Positions 46,018 through 54,437 of a stretch of DNA of 64,000 bases are shown here, in pieces. The DNA is from Bdellovibrionota bacterium. Its GTDB lineage: Bacteria; Bdellovibrionota_C; UBA2361; JAFLCA01. Under the pieces are notes generated by a model that ran no database searches, was not told where the DNA came from, and worked only from the letters and a program-made list of their open reading frames with translations. A program made the translations under genes and the position numbers. Where the stretch lies: the NCBI GenBank assembly GCA_030584005.1, contig CP129486.1, forward strand, positions 1,981,933-2,045,932, in the 5' to 3' direction. Position 1 is the first letter of the stretch. Each line of letters opens with the position of its first letter.

Positions 46018-48006
46018 ATGGCGATTTCACGCCGCACATTCATAAAAGCAGCCTCTTTAGGCAGTGTGGCTGCTTCTCTTCCTAAACGCTCCTGGGCTTC
46101 TAGCTCGACGGTGAGCCGCACCCACCGCAGCGCTAAGGTCGTGGTGCTGGGCATGGATGGAATGGAGCCCTCGCTGCTGAGGCGTTTCATGAATGAAGGC
46201 ATCATGCCGACGTTCAAGCGCTTCTTAGAGGGGGGTGGGTCTCTGCAGAATTTAGCTACCACCATGCCCCCCCAGAGCCCCGTGGCCTGGTCGAGCTTCA
46301 TCTCAGGAACAAATCCTGGCGGACATGGAATATATGACTTCATCCACCGGGATCCTGCCACATTCACCCCCTACCTCTCGACCTCTCGTTCCTCAGGTTC
46401 ATCCAAACACCTTGAGATCGGTGGGTATAAAATTCCACTTGTGGCGGGAAAGATGGACCTCATGCGCCAAGGCCCCACGCTCTGGACAACCTTAGAGGAG
46501 CATGATGTGCCGGCAACGGTATTCCAGATACCGGCGAACTTTCCGGTAACCTCTGCCTCCACTCGCGCGGTGAGCGGAATGGGCACTCCCGATCTCTTGG
46601 GAGGTTACGGCATCTGCTCCTATTTCACCGACGATTACGTAACCGGCATGAAGTCGGATGGGGCCAAGATCCGTCGCGTACGGGTGATTGATCATAAGGT
46701 AGAGGCAAAGATCACGGGCCCGCGAAATACCTTCAAGGACGGTGAACCAGAAACCGATGTCCCCTTCACCCTGTATCGCGACCCGTGGGAACCCACCCTG
46801 CGCATCGATATCCTGGGGCAGCGCATCGTTTTGCGGGAAGGAGAGTTCTCCGATTGGGTGCCGATATCCTTCGAGCTCTTACCCTACTTCGCGAGTATCG
46901 GCGGGGTGGTGCGCTTCTATGCCAAACAGGTCCATCCAAGACTCAAACTGTACGTTACTCCGATTAACATCGACCCGATGGACCCTGCATTTCCGATATG
47001 CAGTCCCCCGGAGTACTCACGAGAGCTGGCTGAAGCGGTGGGTCGGTTCTATACGCAGGGCCTGCCCGCCGACACAAAGGCACTGCAAAACGGCATCCTC
47101 TCTGACGATGATTATCTGCGGCAAGCCAAGATAGTGCTCGAAGAGAATCTGCGAGTGCTACACCACGAATTGGATCGGTTTCATGAGGGGCTCTTCTATT
47201 TCTACTTCTCGAGCCTTGATCAGAACTGCCACATGCTATACCGCAACATGGATCCAGCCCATCCACTGTACGATCCCAAAGCAAGCGAAGAGGTGAAGAA
47301 CGCTGTCCGCTACTTCTACCGACAGATGGATCTGGCGCTCAAAGATACCCTGGCCAAAGTCGGCAGTGATGCCACCGTGCTGATCGCTTCTGATCATGGG
47401 TTCGGGCATTTTACCCGTGAGTTCCACCTTAGCTCTTGGCTCGTACAGGAAGGCTACACCAAGCTCAAAGTGCCACTTGGTGAAACGGAGGGCGACGTTT
47501 ACAACATCGTGGATTGGTCCAAGACCCGCGCCTACGCCCTCGGCATCAACGGCATTTATGTCAATATGATTGGGCGGGAAAAGAACGGAATAGTCGCCCC
47601 CACCGATGCCCAAGCGCTCAAGGACGAGATCGCCGCCAAGTTGATTGCAGTCACCGATCCCCAAAATGGCAATGCAATTATCTCCAACGTGTATGACTCC
47701 CTTCGCATTTACTCGGGCCCGTTTATGGCACTCGCCCCTGACTTGCAGGTGGGATATCGCCCCAATTATAGAGTATCGGACGAGGGCATCCTCGGGAAAT
47801 TCCCTGCCACCATTATCGGCGATCGCACCAACAAATGGGCCTCCGATCACTGCATCGATCCGATCTTTGTACCAGGAGTGCTCCTCTCGAATCGCGAGAT
47901 TCGGATTCAGGATCCGGCGATCTGGGATATGGCGCCAAGCATCCTTACCCTTATGGGGCTGCCTACTCCTCGTTCGATGACTGGCCGAAATATATTTGCC
48001 GTCTAA
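46018..48006 (+). CDS. Tat-exported type I phosphodiesterase-like protein
   Basis: The 662-aa protein begins MAISRRTFIKAASLGSVAAS, a classical twin-arginine signal, so it is exported folded, probably metal-loaded. The catalytic domain shows VVVLGMDGMEPSLL (metal Asp), MPPQSPVAWSSFISGTNPGG (nucleophile position Ser), SSLDQNCHMLYRNMD (metal Asp/His), ASDHGFGHFTREF and ASDHCIDPIFVPG. It is homologous along its length to the 41898 product. The AUG directly follows the stop of the 45175 gene, with AAGGG 11 bases upstream. It is the last enzyme of the cluster. Confidence 0.83.
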   Translation: MAISRRTFIKAASLGSVAASLPKRSWASSSTVSRTHRSAKVVVLGMDGMEPSLLRRFMNEGIMPTFKRFLEGGGSLQNLATTMPPQSPVAWSSFISGTNPGGHGIYDFIHRDPATFTPYLSTSRSSGSSKHLEIGGYKIPLVAGKMDLMRQGPTLWTTLEEHDVPATVFQIPANFPVTSASTRAVSGMGTPDLLGGYGICSYFTDDYVTGMKSDGAKIRRVRVIDHKVEAKITGPRNTFKDGEPETDVPFTLYRDPWEPTLRIDILGQRIVLREGEFSDWVPISFELLPYFASIGGVVRFYAKQVHPRLKLYVTPINIDPMDPAFPICSPPEYSRELAEAVGRFYTQGLPADTKALQNGILSDDDYLRQAKIVLEENLRVLHHELDRFHEGLFYFYFSSLDQNCHMLYRNMDPAHPLYDPKASEEVKNAVRYFYRQMDLALKDTLAKVGSDATVLIASDHGFGHFTREFHLSSWLVQEGYTKLKVPLGETEGDVYNIVDWSKTRAYALGINGIYVNMIGREKNGIVAPTDAQALKDEIAAKLIAVTDPQNGNAIISNVYDSLRIYSGPFMALAPDLQVGYRPNYRVSDEGILGKFPATIIGDRTNKWASDHCIDPIFVPGVLLSNREIRIQDPAIWDMAPSILTLMGLPTPRSMTGRNIFAV

Positions 48007-48034
48007 GCACGCGACGCCTCTCTACCACAACCTA

Positions 48035-48051
48035 GCGCTGCCTTGCAGCGC
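48035..48051 (+). terminator. Possible terminator hairpin after the phosphodiesterase cluster
   Basis: GCGCTGC (48035-48041) pairs with GCAGCGC (48045-48051) around a 3-base loop, 29 bases after the stop. The following CAAATGGAAATCC has no clean T-run, so it may only attenuate. Confidence 0.4.
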
Positions 48052-48125
48052 CAAATGGAAATCCTTTCTCTCATCTACCATCTGTGATAGGTGTGTAACC
48101 GTGTTAGGCGCAATGTGAGGGCTCT

Positions 48126-48557
48126 ATGATCTCCCGTCTTCCGATACTCTGTCTGTTTCTCCTCTCCTCTATCAGTGGCTGTGCGACCATGGATGGCTCG
48201 AGTAAGCGCCCGGTCTTTTATCCGAACTCCCATCTGCAGCGAGTAGGCCAGATGCAGGCAGAACAGGACACGACATTTTGTATGGGGCTTGCGGACGAGT
48301 ACGTACAGGAACCTAATAAGTATCAAGAGATGGCCAAGGGCGCAGCAATTGGCGGCGTGACGGGAGCTGCCACGGGCGCGGTGGGCGGCGTAATCATGGG
48401 AAATACAGGTCGAGGAACAGCTGCCGGTGCCGCGGTGGGAGCTATCCTCGGTCTCCTGAATGAGATGCGCAAGCAGGGCGAAGGCGATCCTACCTATCAG
48501 GCCTTCGTTTCGCAGTGCCTTGCCAACAAAGGCTACCAGGTATACGCGTGGAAGTGA
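48126..48557 (+). CDS. Glycine-zipper lipoprotein
   Basis: The 143-aa product has a lipoprotein signal with lipobox SISGC (Cys about residue 19), a short variable region and a glycine-zipper hydrophobic segment (GAAIGGVTGAATGAVGGVIM and GRGTAAGAAVGAILG, about residues 75-112) as in OmpA-like/SlyB/17-kDa-type surface lipoproteins. The tail (YQAFVSQCLANKGYQVYAWK) contains a conserved-looking Cys. The ATG follows GAGGG. It lies 119 bases after the phosphodiesterase and may be separately expressed. Confidence 0.8.
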   Translation: MISRLPILCLFLLSSISGCATMDGSSKRPVFYPNSHLQRVGQMQAEQDTTFCMGLADEYVQEPNKYQEMAKGAAIGGVTGAATGAVGGVIMGNTGRGTAAGAAVGAILGLLNEMRKQGEGDPTYQAFVSQCLANKGYQVYAWK

Positions 48558-48655
48558 TCTAGAGACTTGTCTCTGGTGGCCACGCTCTTCGACTGAGAGC
48601 AGACCGAAGCACCACTTCCAAAGGGCCGTCCCCCAATTCAGCTGGGACTATAGGT

Positions 48656-48703
48656 GGTTCCAGAGGTGCCTGCAGTTGCATCTTTGAAACCATATCTAGA
48701 GAC
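48656..48703 (+). repeat. Degenerate relative of the dispersed hairpin repeat (copy D, weak)
   Basis: GGTTCCA (48656-48662) and TTTGAAACC (48683-48691) could pair over a longer loop, followed by ATATCTAGAG. This resembles the GAAACC...TCTAG end of copies A, B and C but the interior does not align, so membership is doubtful. The whole gap 48558-48731 shows no gene. Confidence 0.25.
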
Positions 48704-48731
48704 ACGCTGTATGTATTCAGCGCACCCCTCG

Positions 48732-49889
48732 TTACAGAGAGGTGCAGTGCGCGTAGCGGCTCCGCACGTAGCGAACCTCCAGGTCGGAATGGATGCGACG
48801 CACGCTTTGCAAGGTGTACTGCACGCTATCGATTAACGAGTGACCTTTGGGGGGGCGGATTGCCTGCACACTGCCTTCATTCGACAACAGAAATGGCGCT
48901 TGAAATATCCGCAGCTCATCAATCAGTCCTAATGCGAAGAAAGAGCCCAGCACCCCCGCGCCCCCCTCGACGAGAACACGCTCTGCCTCTTTATTTCTCG
49001 TGAGGAACCGCAACACCTCGGCACAATCAACTCTCCCTTCATGTGAAGGGACCCCGACGACTTCAGCACCGCGCGCCACTAACTCCCTCTCCTTGGCCTC
49101 ATGATTGGCTAAGGTGTCGAGAGAGCAGAAAATGAGCACGGGCACCTGCCGCGCCGTTTGTACCAGCCGTGATTCTATTGGAACGCGCAGGGTGCTATCT
49201 AGGACCACCCGCAATGGAGTGCTCCGAATGGGAACGCCACGCACCGTCAACAAGGGGTCATCCCTTACCACCGTATTAACGCCTACAATGATCGCATCAA
49301 CGCGGCTCCGCAGCCGGTGCACACTCAACCTGGACGATGCATTGCTGATCCATTTAGAGTCCCCGCATCCTCGGGCAATCTTTCCATCAATTGATTGTGC
49401 CCACTTGGAGATTACCCAAGGAAGTCCCTCGTGGGTTCTCTTGCGAAAGGGTGCGCTCACCAGGGGCGCTTCCATCGGGGTATCACAGATACGTACCCGT
49501 ACCCCCGCTGCTTCCAACCTGCTTGCTCCACCCCTTGCAGCGGGATCTGGATCGATCGCCGCATAGATCAGCTCCCCTATGCCGGCTTTAAGAATAGCCT
49601 CGGTACAGGGAGGCGTTTTCCCAGTATGATTGCAGGGTTCCAACGTCACGTACATAGCAGCTCCCTGTGGGGAGTTGCCCCGTCTTCTGCAATCCGAGAT
49701 CGCCTCGACCTCAGCATGCGCCTCCCCATAGGAACGATGGTAACCACGCCCTACTATCGCGCCATCCCGCACCAGCACCGCGCCAACACAAGGGTTGGGC
49801 TCAACCCGCCCAATGCCCCGCATGGCAAGCCGGGCGGCTATCCCCATGAAGTGGCGATCTCGTCGCGTCGATTGAAGCTTTGCCGTCAT
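48732..49889 (-). CDS. ribD: Bifunctional riboflavin biosynthesis deaminase/reductase
   Basis: The 385-aa RibD has an N-terminal deaminase (about residues 10-145) with zinc ligands in GEAHAEVEAI and EPCNHTGKTPPC. The C-terminal reductase domain (about 150-385) has VISKWAQSIDGKIA, IIVGVNTVVRDDPLL and VLVEGGAGVLGSFF. It converts diaminohydroxyphosphoribosylaminopyrimidine to the ribitylamino intermediate of riboflavin. It stands alone; no ribE/ribBA follows. No FMN riboswitch is recognisable in the gap upstream (49890-50048). Confidence 0.95.
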   Translation of the reverse strand: MTAKLQSTRRDRHFMGIAARLAMRGIGRVEPNPCVGAVLVRDGAIVGRGYHRSYGEAHAEVEAISDCRRRGNSPQGAAMYVTLEPCNHTGKTPPCTEAILKAGIGELIYAAIDPDPAARGGASRLEAAGVRVRICDTPMEAPLVSAPFRKRTHEGLPWVISKWAQSIDGKIARGCGDSKWISNASSRLSVHRLRSRVDAIIVGVNTVVRDDPLLTVRGVPIRSTPLRVVLDSTLRVPIESRLVQTARQVPVLIFCSLDTLANHEAKERELVARGAEVVGVPSHEGRVDCAEVLRFLTRNKEAERVLVEGGAGVLGSFFALGLIDELRIFQAPFLLSNEGSVQAIRPPKGHSLIDSVQYTLQSVRRIHSDLEVRYVRSRYAHCTSL

Positions 49890-49969
49890 AGCTAATAGTT
49901 GAATTTTACCACGTTATTTCCCGTCGCAAGTGTCCACTCAGATGATACATCCTGACCCTATTACCACAT

Positions 49970-50008
49970 AACGAAGTGGAATGGATAAGCGAGTGAGTTC
50001 CACTCGTT
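49970..50008 (+). promoter_or_regulatory. Imperfect inverted repeat upstream of the 588-aa orphan gene
   Basis: AACGAAGTGGAA (49970-49981) pairs with TTCCACTCGTT (49998-50008), one base bulged, with a 16-base loop, about 40 bases before the ATG at 50049. It could be an operator or leader hairpin; this is inferred from shape only. Confidence 0.35.
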
Positions 50009-50048
50009 AGGTCCGTAGGGGGCAGAAACATCTTTTGGAATTTTTACA

Positions 50049-51815
50049 ATGCAGCCCCTGCCCACAGTAGGAGTATCCACAGTGTTACAGCCCGCCCAAC
50101 CAAGTCGCTCACCCGCCTCCCCAGCCGCCGTCGACATTACCCCCGAGGTGATGCGAGCAAGAACCTCTCGATTCGTTCCCGATATCACGGCCCAGATAGA
50201 CAGCACCCTGCGCAACCGCTGTGACAATTTGGCAAGATCGCTCATGGAGCCGCTCGAGCTGGCCCATGATCCACGCACCCAACAGGCTCTCTCCGACGGC
50301 ATACGAACGTCACTCCTCAAGGGGCTGGAACGAGCCCTCAGCGGTTACTTGGCCGATCCAAACAACAATCCGCCACCCGATCCCTCCCGTATGATGGAGC
50401 AGTTCCAACGCACAAAATACCTCAACGTCGAGTTAGAACCGGGTCGTGTCGTGCAGGTTCCCACCAGATTTGAATCTACAATGGACGCGAGGCTGGAAAG
50501 ACCGGTACGCATGATTGAAATGATTGCCGAAACCACCGCCGCCATGCTCACATCAGAAACCCGGCGCTTCCACACGGAACGCGGCCTCGGCGGGACGTTT
50601 CGCCCTAAGGGCTCGGGCCCGCTTGGAGGTCCTGACTGTTATGCGCGTTGGTCAGTTGACGAAGTATGCTGTGGAAGAATTGAGGTCTCTGCACACCTTG
50701 GCACAAGCCGAATAGAGATCGCGCTCTCTCCGGCTCATGGTACTGAGCTGCAACGATACCAACTCGTTAGGAGCTTCGCTGATGCCGCATCGGGAGCTGA
50801 CACCGTCTCAAGCTTTAGGCTGGAGACGCTTTTACGCGAAGCCGAGAAACTCGGCGCAACAGTCCAAAGCACCATCTCGCCGGTCTGTGAACCACGCATG
50901 AAGATCGGTAACTGGGTGATCGCCGACACTGCGCCTGAGCGATCGCAGTATGGTTTGGGGCAGATTGATCTCACTGCAGTCTCAGCCGACGGAAACTTCG
51001 AGGTTGCGCTGTTCTCGTCACCCTCTCACCCGCCTACCTTAGTACTGCGGCCGCGCGACAAGCAAACGGGGGAGGCACAACCGACGAGGTTACTTGAGCT
51101 AACCGGTCGCCAGAGCAGCGTCGATACCCTTTCCGAACTCCGCGTCGACATGCGAGAGCTGCTCAGCAAGCTCAATCCACAGCTTGTGGATGGCCGCTGC
51201 GTGCTTAGCCCAGATTGTGCAGACGGGATAAAAAAGGCCCGCTTTGACGTCAACGCGATGGAGAACGTCCGACTTGCCTCAGGGACCAAGCTTGAACTAA
51301 TCGTGACCGACCGGTTCCACGAAGGGCCAGTGGCCAAGGATGTGCTTGTCGAGAACAAGGGCGAGCTCAAAGTCTACGACCATCGGCGGCCGCCCGCTAA
51401 CGGAGCGCCAAAGGGTGCGGTAATCGATACCCTGCGGGTGGAAGAGGGCGGGTCGTTGTATATCGAGAATGGGCACGCCTTGCGATTTGTGAACACTCAG
51501 GTATTCGGCACGATTGACGGTAAACCCGCTGCTGCCAGCAATACCAAGTTCGATAAATGTTACCTAGCCCCATCCACCGAGTTGCAGAAGGTACTCTTCG
51601 GCATGTGGCTTGATCCACAGAAGCCTGATGATCGCTTTTACGGCTGTAGGATTCAAACCACCGGGTTCGGCATCGATACGGCTCACTTCTCCTGGCTTCC
51701 TAAAAGGGTCAGAGATGCTGCCGCCACGATCTCCAAGACTTTCTCCTCCCAGTGCTTTGAGTACTCACTGCGACCTCTGCGCGGTAACGAGTATGTCCCC
51801 TTGAAGGATCTTTAA
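50049..51815 (+). CDS. 588-aa protein of unknown function
   Basis: The frame is clean and well used, but I recognise no family. The N-terminus (about residues 1-35) is Pro/Ser/Ala-rich and probably disordered, with no signal peptide. A helical region follows (about 35-180). The rest is beta-rich and polar, with a stretch near residues 450-560 (DTLRVEEGGSLYIENGHALR, then VNTQVFGTID) suggesting a right-handed beta-helix-like turn pattern. Cysteines are scattered. It lies between ribD and the pseudo-receiver pair and is convergent with the latter (10-base gap), so no operon partner helps. A secreted effector lacking a classical signal is possible but unproven. Confidence 0.55.
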   Translation: MQPLPTVGVSTVLQPAQPSRSPASPAAVDITPEVMRARTSRFVPDITAQIDSTLRNRCDNLARSLMEPLELAHDPRTQQALSDGIRTSLLKGLERALSGYLADPNNNPPPDPSRMMEQFQRTKYLNVELEPGRVVQVPTRFESTMDARLERPVRMIEMIAETTAAMLTSETRRFHTERGLGGTFRPKGSGPLGGPDCYARWSVDEVCCGRIEVSAHLGTSRIEIALSPAHGTELQRYQLVRSFADAASGADTVSSFRLETLLREAEKLGATVQSTISPVCEPRMKIGNWVIADTAPERSQYGLGQIDLTAVSADGNFEVALFSSPSHPPTLVLRPRDKQTGEAQPTRLLELTGRQSSVDTLSELRVDMRELLSKLNPQLVDGRCVLSPDCADGIKKARFDVNAMENVRLASGTKLELIVTDRFHEGPVAKDVLVENKGELKVYDHRRPPANGAPKGAVIDTLRVEEGGSLYIENGHALRFVNTQVFGTIDGKPAAASNTKFDKCYLAPSTELQKVLFGMWLDPQKPDDRFYGCRIQTTGFGIDTAHFSWLPKRVRDAAATISKTFSSQCFEYSLRPLRGNEYVPLKDL

Positions 51816-51825
51816 CTCGGCGCAG

Positions 51826-52614
51826 CTACTCTTCGCGGTCGTCATCATTGCCGAAGCGGTCTGATACGCTTTCAGATACGCGATCACTGACCCCCTTGTA
51901 GCCATCAGGCTCCAGTTCAGGCAGTGCCCGTTTGAGAAGTTTCGCCGGCACAGCAACCCGTACTGCTTTAGCCGGTTTCGCCTTCGCTACCCCCTGCTCC
52001 AGGGTCTCTAGGTAATCATTACGCAGGTCCTGATGATGCGCTACCTGATGGTCAATGTATCCGCTCATCGGACTGGCCAGCCGCTTTTTCCTCCCCTGTT
52101 TACGGGCAGCGGCTGTCTTGTCAATGTGCCGCAGCATCAATTCGAGCGCTTTTGAGAGCGCCTCGATTCGTTCCGCAGAATCTTTCAGTATCGAGAAGGT
52201 GGCGAGTATTCTCTCCAGACGGTGCCGATCATCTACAGTCCAGGCGTAGGTAATTCCGGCGTCAAAGGCGCTCGGCAGCTCCTTGACCCCAATATCATTC
52301 TGGCACACCTGCACAATCTGGAACGATCCGGCACGCCGCACATGACACAGATCGCGTTTGAAGGCCTCAAAATCATCGAGGGTGACCGCGTCGGGAATCA
52401 TACAGACCACATAGTCGTTCTCACGTGACTGCTCCAGCGCATCAAGCAGTGAGCCGGCCTCGACAAACTCTGATTTGGGGTAGCATTCGGCGATGCGAGG
52501 GAGGAGGCCTTCTCTAGCCTTGGAAGGCATCATCACCGTGATGAACATCACAGAGCCGTCGAAACGTGGAAGATCCCCCTTCTGCACCATGAGATCATCT
52601 CGCGGCATCGGCAC
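51826..52614 (-). CDS. Degenerate response-regulator receiver protein
   Basis: The 262-aa protein has an N-terminal receiver-like domain (about residues 18-140): strand MFITVMM, strand DYVVCMIPDAVTLDDFEAF at the phospho-acceptor region, and FDAGITYAWTVDDRHRLERIL at the end. The canonical Asp and Lys patterns (D-x-M-P, K-P-F) are not preserved, so it looks unphosphorylatable. A charged, Ala/Lys-rich linker and C-terminal helices follow (about 145-262), ending SDRVSESVSDRFGNDDD. Its start overlaps the upstream gene's stop, so the two are coupled and likely interact. No DNA-binding or enzyme domain is seen. Confidence 0.65.
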   Translation of the reverse strand: MPMPRDDLMVQKGDLPRFDGSVMFITVMMPSKAREGLLPRIAECYPKSEFVEAGSLLDALEQSRENDYVVCMIPDAVTLDDFEAFKRDLCHVRRAGSFQIVQVCQNDIGVKELPSAFDAGITYAWTVDDRHRLERILATFSILKDSAERIEALSKALELMLRHIDKTAAARKQGRKKRLASPMSGYIDHQVAHHQDLRNDYLETLEQGVAKAKPAKAVRVAVPAKLLKRALPELEPDGYKGVSDRVSESVSDRFGNDDDREE

Positions 52615-53333
52615 TAGGCCTTATTCTTGTCAGCCTCCCGCATGATCTTTTTGGCCATGCGGTCTCTTACTCGGTTGCTTACACCTCCGTAGCTTTTATT
52701 GGTTTTGGCGCGTGGTATGGATTTCTCGAATACATCAATTGCCGCATTGAAGTACATGTTGAGGGTTTGCTCGGTGAAGTTATTGAAGGCCGAGCACTTC
52801 TCCCGCAGCTTCCTAAGACTCGTACCCACGTCGAACTGACAGGCCTTGATGTAGGCGACCTCATCAAGCTGACGGCAGATGTCACCCACCAACACGTTGA
52901 TGGCCATCTTTTCCCGCTCATCGGCGCGATCCTTTTTGACCTTAGTGGCGAGGTGCGTAATCTCCTTTAAGGCGTCCACGGAGAATGGCTCAAAGAGGAA
53001 ACCGTCAGCCCCGATCAACATGCGCTTTGCGATCTCACCGCCCTCGCGATCCTCGTTGCGCATCACCAAAATGTAGGCGGCATCTTGTCCGCCCGGGGTC
53101 TTCTTGGCGTTCTGAATGAAGGATGCGATATCTGGCTCAGGCAAGGAGGGCGAGATGAAAATTACATCCGTTCGTTTGCCTTTATTGAGCTGCTGGAGGG
53201 CGTTTCCGAAATCTCCTTGCAGGTCCACTTCGGCAAACTCAGGAATCTCTATCGTGGCCTGTTTCAGCCTCATTCTAGCGGCGATAACCGGCTCGATGCC
53301 GAGCGCATTGAACCTTTCCGTAACATTGTTCAT
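52614..53333 (-). CDS. Degenerate CheY-like receiver with helical C-terminus
   Basis: The 239-aa protein has a receiver fold at about residues 8-130. The strand-3 region reads TDVIFISPSLPEPDIASFI, where the phospho-acceptor Asp is replaced. The end reads IGADGFLFEPFSVDALKEI, where the normally invariant Lys of K-P-F is Glu. The C-terminal helical domain (about 135-239) contains FNNFTEQTLNMYFNAAIDVF. It is translated with the second pseudo-receiver (stop/start overlap). Lacking both signature residues, it probably works as a protein-interaction module rather than a phospho-switch. Confidence 0.7.
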   Translation of the reverse strand: MNNVTERFNALGIEPVIAARMRLKQATIEIPEFAEVDLQGDFGNALQQLNKGKRTDVIFISPSLPEPDIASFIQNAKKTPGGQDAAYILVMRNEDREGGEIAKRMLIGADGFLFEPFSVDALKEITHLATKVKKDRADEREKMAINVLVGDICRQLDEVAYIKACQFDVGTSLRKLREKCSAFNNFTEQTLNMYFNAAIDVFEKSIPRAKTNKSYGGVSNRVRDRMAKKIMREADKNKA

Positions 53334-53354
53334 AGGATATACCGAGCAACAGGA

Positions 53355-53603
53355 TTATTCATTACCAGTCTCATCGACTTTTTCGTCCTCCTGCTTAAGG
53401 GGTTTTCCTGGAATCGCGCCTGAGGTGGCAGATTCACCTGAGGACTTTGGGCCTCCTATCCTTATCCCCTTGCCAACAAAGCGAGATTGGACGAGGTAGC
53501 CTGGAAGGTTCCCCTCATCTCGGTAAAACTCGTAGCAGCAGCAATCTTGTACAGGCCTTGTATAGGCACGACTTCCGCCGTCAGCCCCGCGCTGACGGTG
53601 CAT
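53355..53603 (-). CDS. Possible small hypothetical protein
   Basis: This 82-aa open frame lies in the 304-base gap between the pseudo-receivers and tesA. Its C-terminal half is protein-like (EGNLPGYLVQSRFVGKGIRI and a Gly/Glu/Lys tail), but there is no clear ribosome site and the first 20 residues look random. The true start may be internal, or it may not be a gene. Confidence 0.35.
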   Translation of the reverse strand: MHRQRGADGGSRAYTRPVQDCCCYEFYRDEGNLPGYLVQSRFVGKGIRIGGPKSSGESATSGAIPGKPLKQEDEKVDETGNE

Positions 53604-53637
53604 GTATTACTTGATCTATCCCCATGCGCTCGGGATC

Positions 53638-54327
53638 TCACTCGCTTCGGGTTGGATGAACGATGGACCGTACAGACTCCCATACATGACGGGCGATCGC
53701 GGCATGTCCCTCTCCATTGGGGTGTATGCCATCGGCCTGATTAAGTGATGGCTCGGCAGCAACACCCTCCAATAGGAACGGAATGAGAACGGCATTGAAT
53801 TCACGGGCCACCTCTCGATAGACCCCCTCGAACGCCGCTTCGTACTCCTCTCCCATATTTGGTGGAGCACGCATTCCGGCCACCACTAAATGCACCTTCG
53901 GCTTCACCCGCCGCACATGTTCCAAAATAGCACGCAAATTTACCCGTAACGCATCAGGGGACAGCCCACGCAGGGCGTCGTTGCCTCCCAGCGCAACCAT
54001 GAAAATGTCAAAATCTTCGACTAACCACTGCTCAATCCGCCTTACTCCCCCAGCCGAGGTGTCACCGCTTAGCCCGCCATTCAGAACCTTAAGTGCACTA
54101 CCCTCTCCGCGGGCTATCGCCTCGAGCCGGCTTGCATACCCCTCCTCCCGCAGCACCCCATAACCAGCGGTGAGACTGTCTCCCAGAATGAGCAGGGTAT
54201 GCTGCTCGGCGTACCCAGCGCGGGCGAATTGAGTTAAGAGCACAAGAGCCACTTGGAACAGAAGTAACGTTAGCCCTGTGCGCCTCTTGTTGTCTTGCTC
54301 AGCGCACATTATCTTGATGTCGTTCAC
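53638..54327 (-). CDS. tesA: SGNH-hydrolase arylesterase/thioesterase I, TesA-like
   Basis: The GTG at 54327 (or ATG 54309) gives up to 229 aa with a signal peptide (LTLLLFQVALVLLTQFARA). SGNH blocks are clear: block I LGDSLTAGYG (nucleophile Ser), block II VLNGGLSGDTS, block III VALGGNDALRG, block V ADGIHPNGEGH (catalytic Asp/His). It hydrolyses acyl esters or acyl-CoA in the periplasm. It is divergent from the ybbA-ybbP transporter genes, the same linkage as E. coli tesA-ybbAP. Confidence 0.92.
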   Translation of the reverse strand: MNDIKIMCAEQDNKRRTGLTLLLFQVALVLLTQFARAGYAEQHTLLILGDSLTAGYGVLREEGYASRLEAIARGEGSALKVLNGGLSGDTSAGGVRRIEQWLVEDFDIFMVALGGNDALRGLSPDALRVNLRAILEHVRRVKPKVHLVVAGMRAPPNMGEEYEAAFEGVYREVAREFNAVLIPFLLEGVAAEPSLNQADGIHPNGEGHAAIARHVWESVRSIVHPTRSE

Positions 54328-54437
54328 TGCGTCCCTATGAAGTTGCCGGGTAGATCGCCAGACGCCTGCTCACAGGTACTGGTCCCAAAATCCTGGACTA
54401 TCTTAGGCACAAACCACACGTAGCAAAAGTATAGACC

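Noticed and set aside
49890..50048. FMN riboswitch upstream of ribD
   Set aside because: I could not find the conserved RFN core elements, and ribD is a single gene here.
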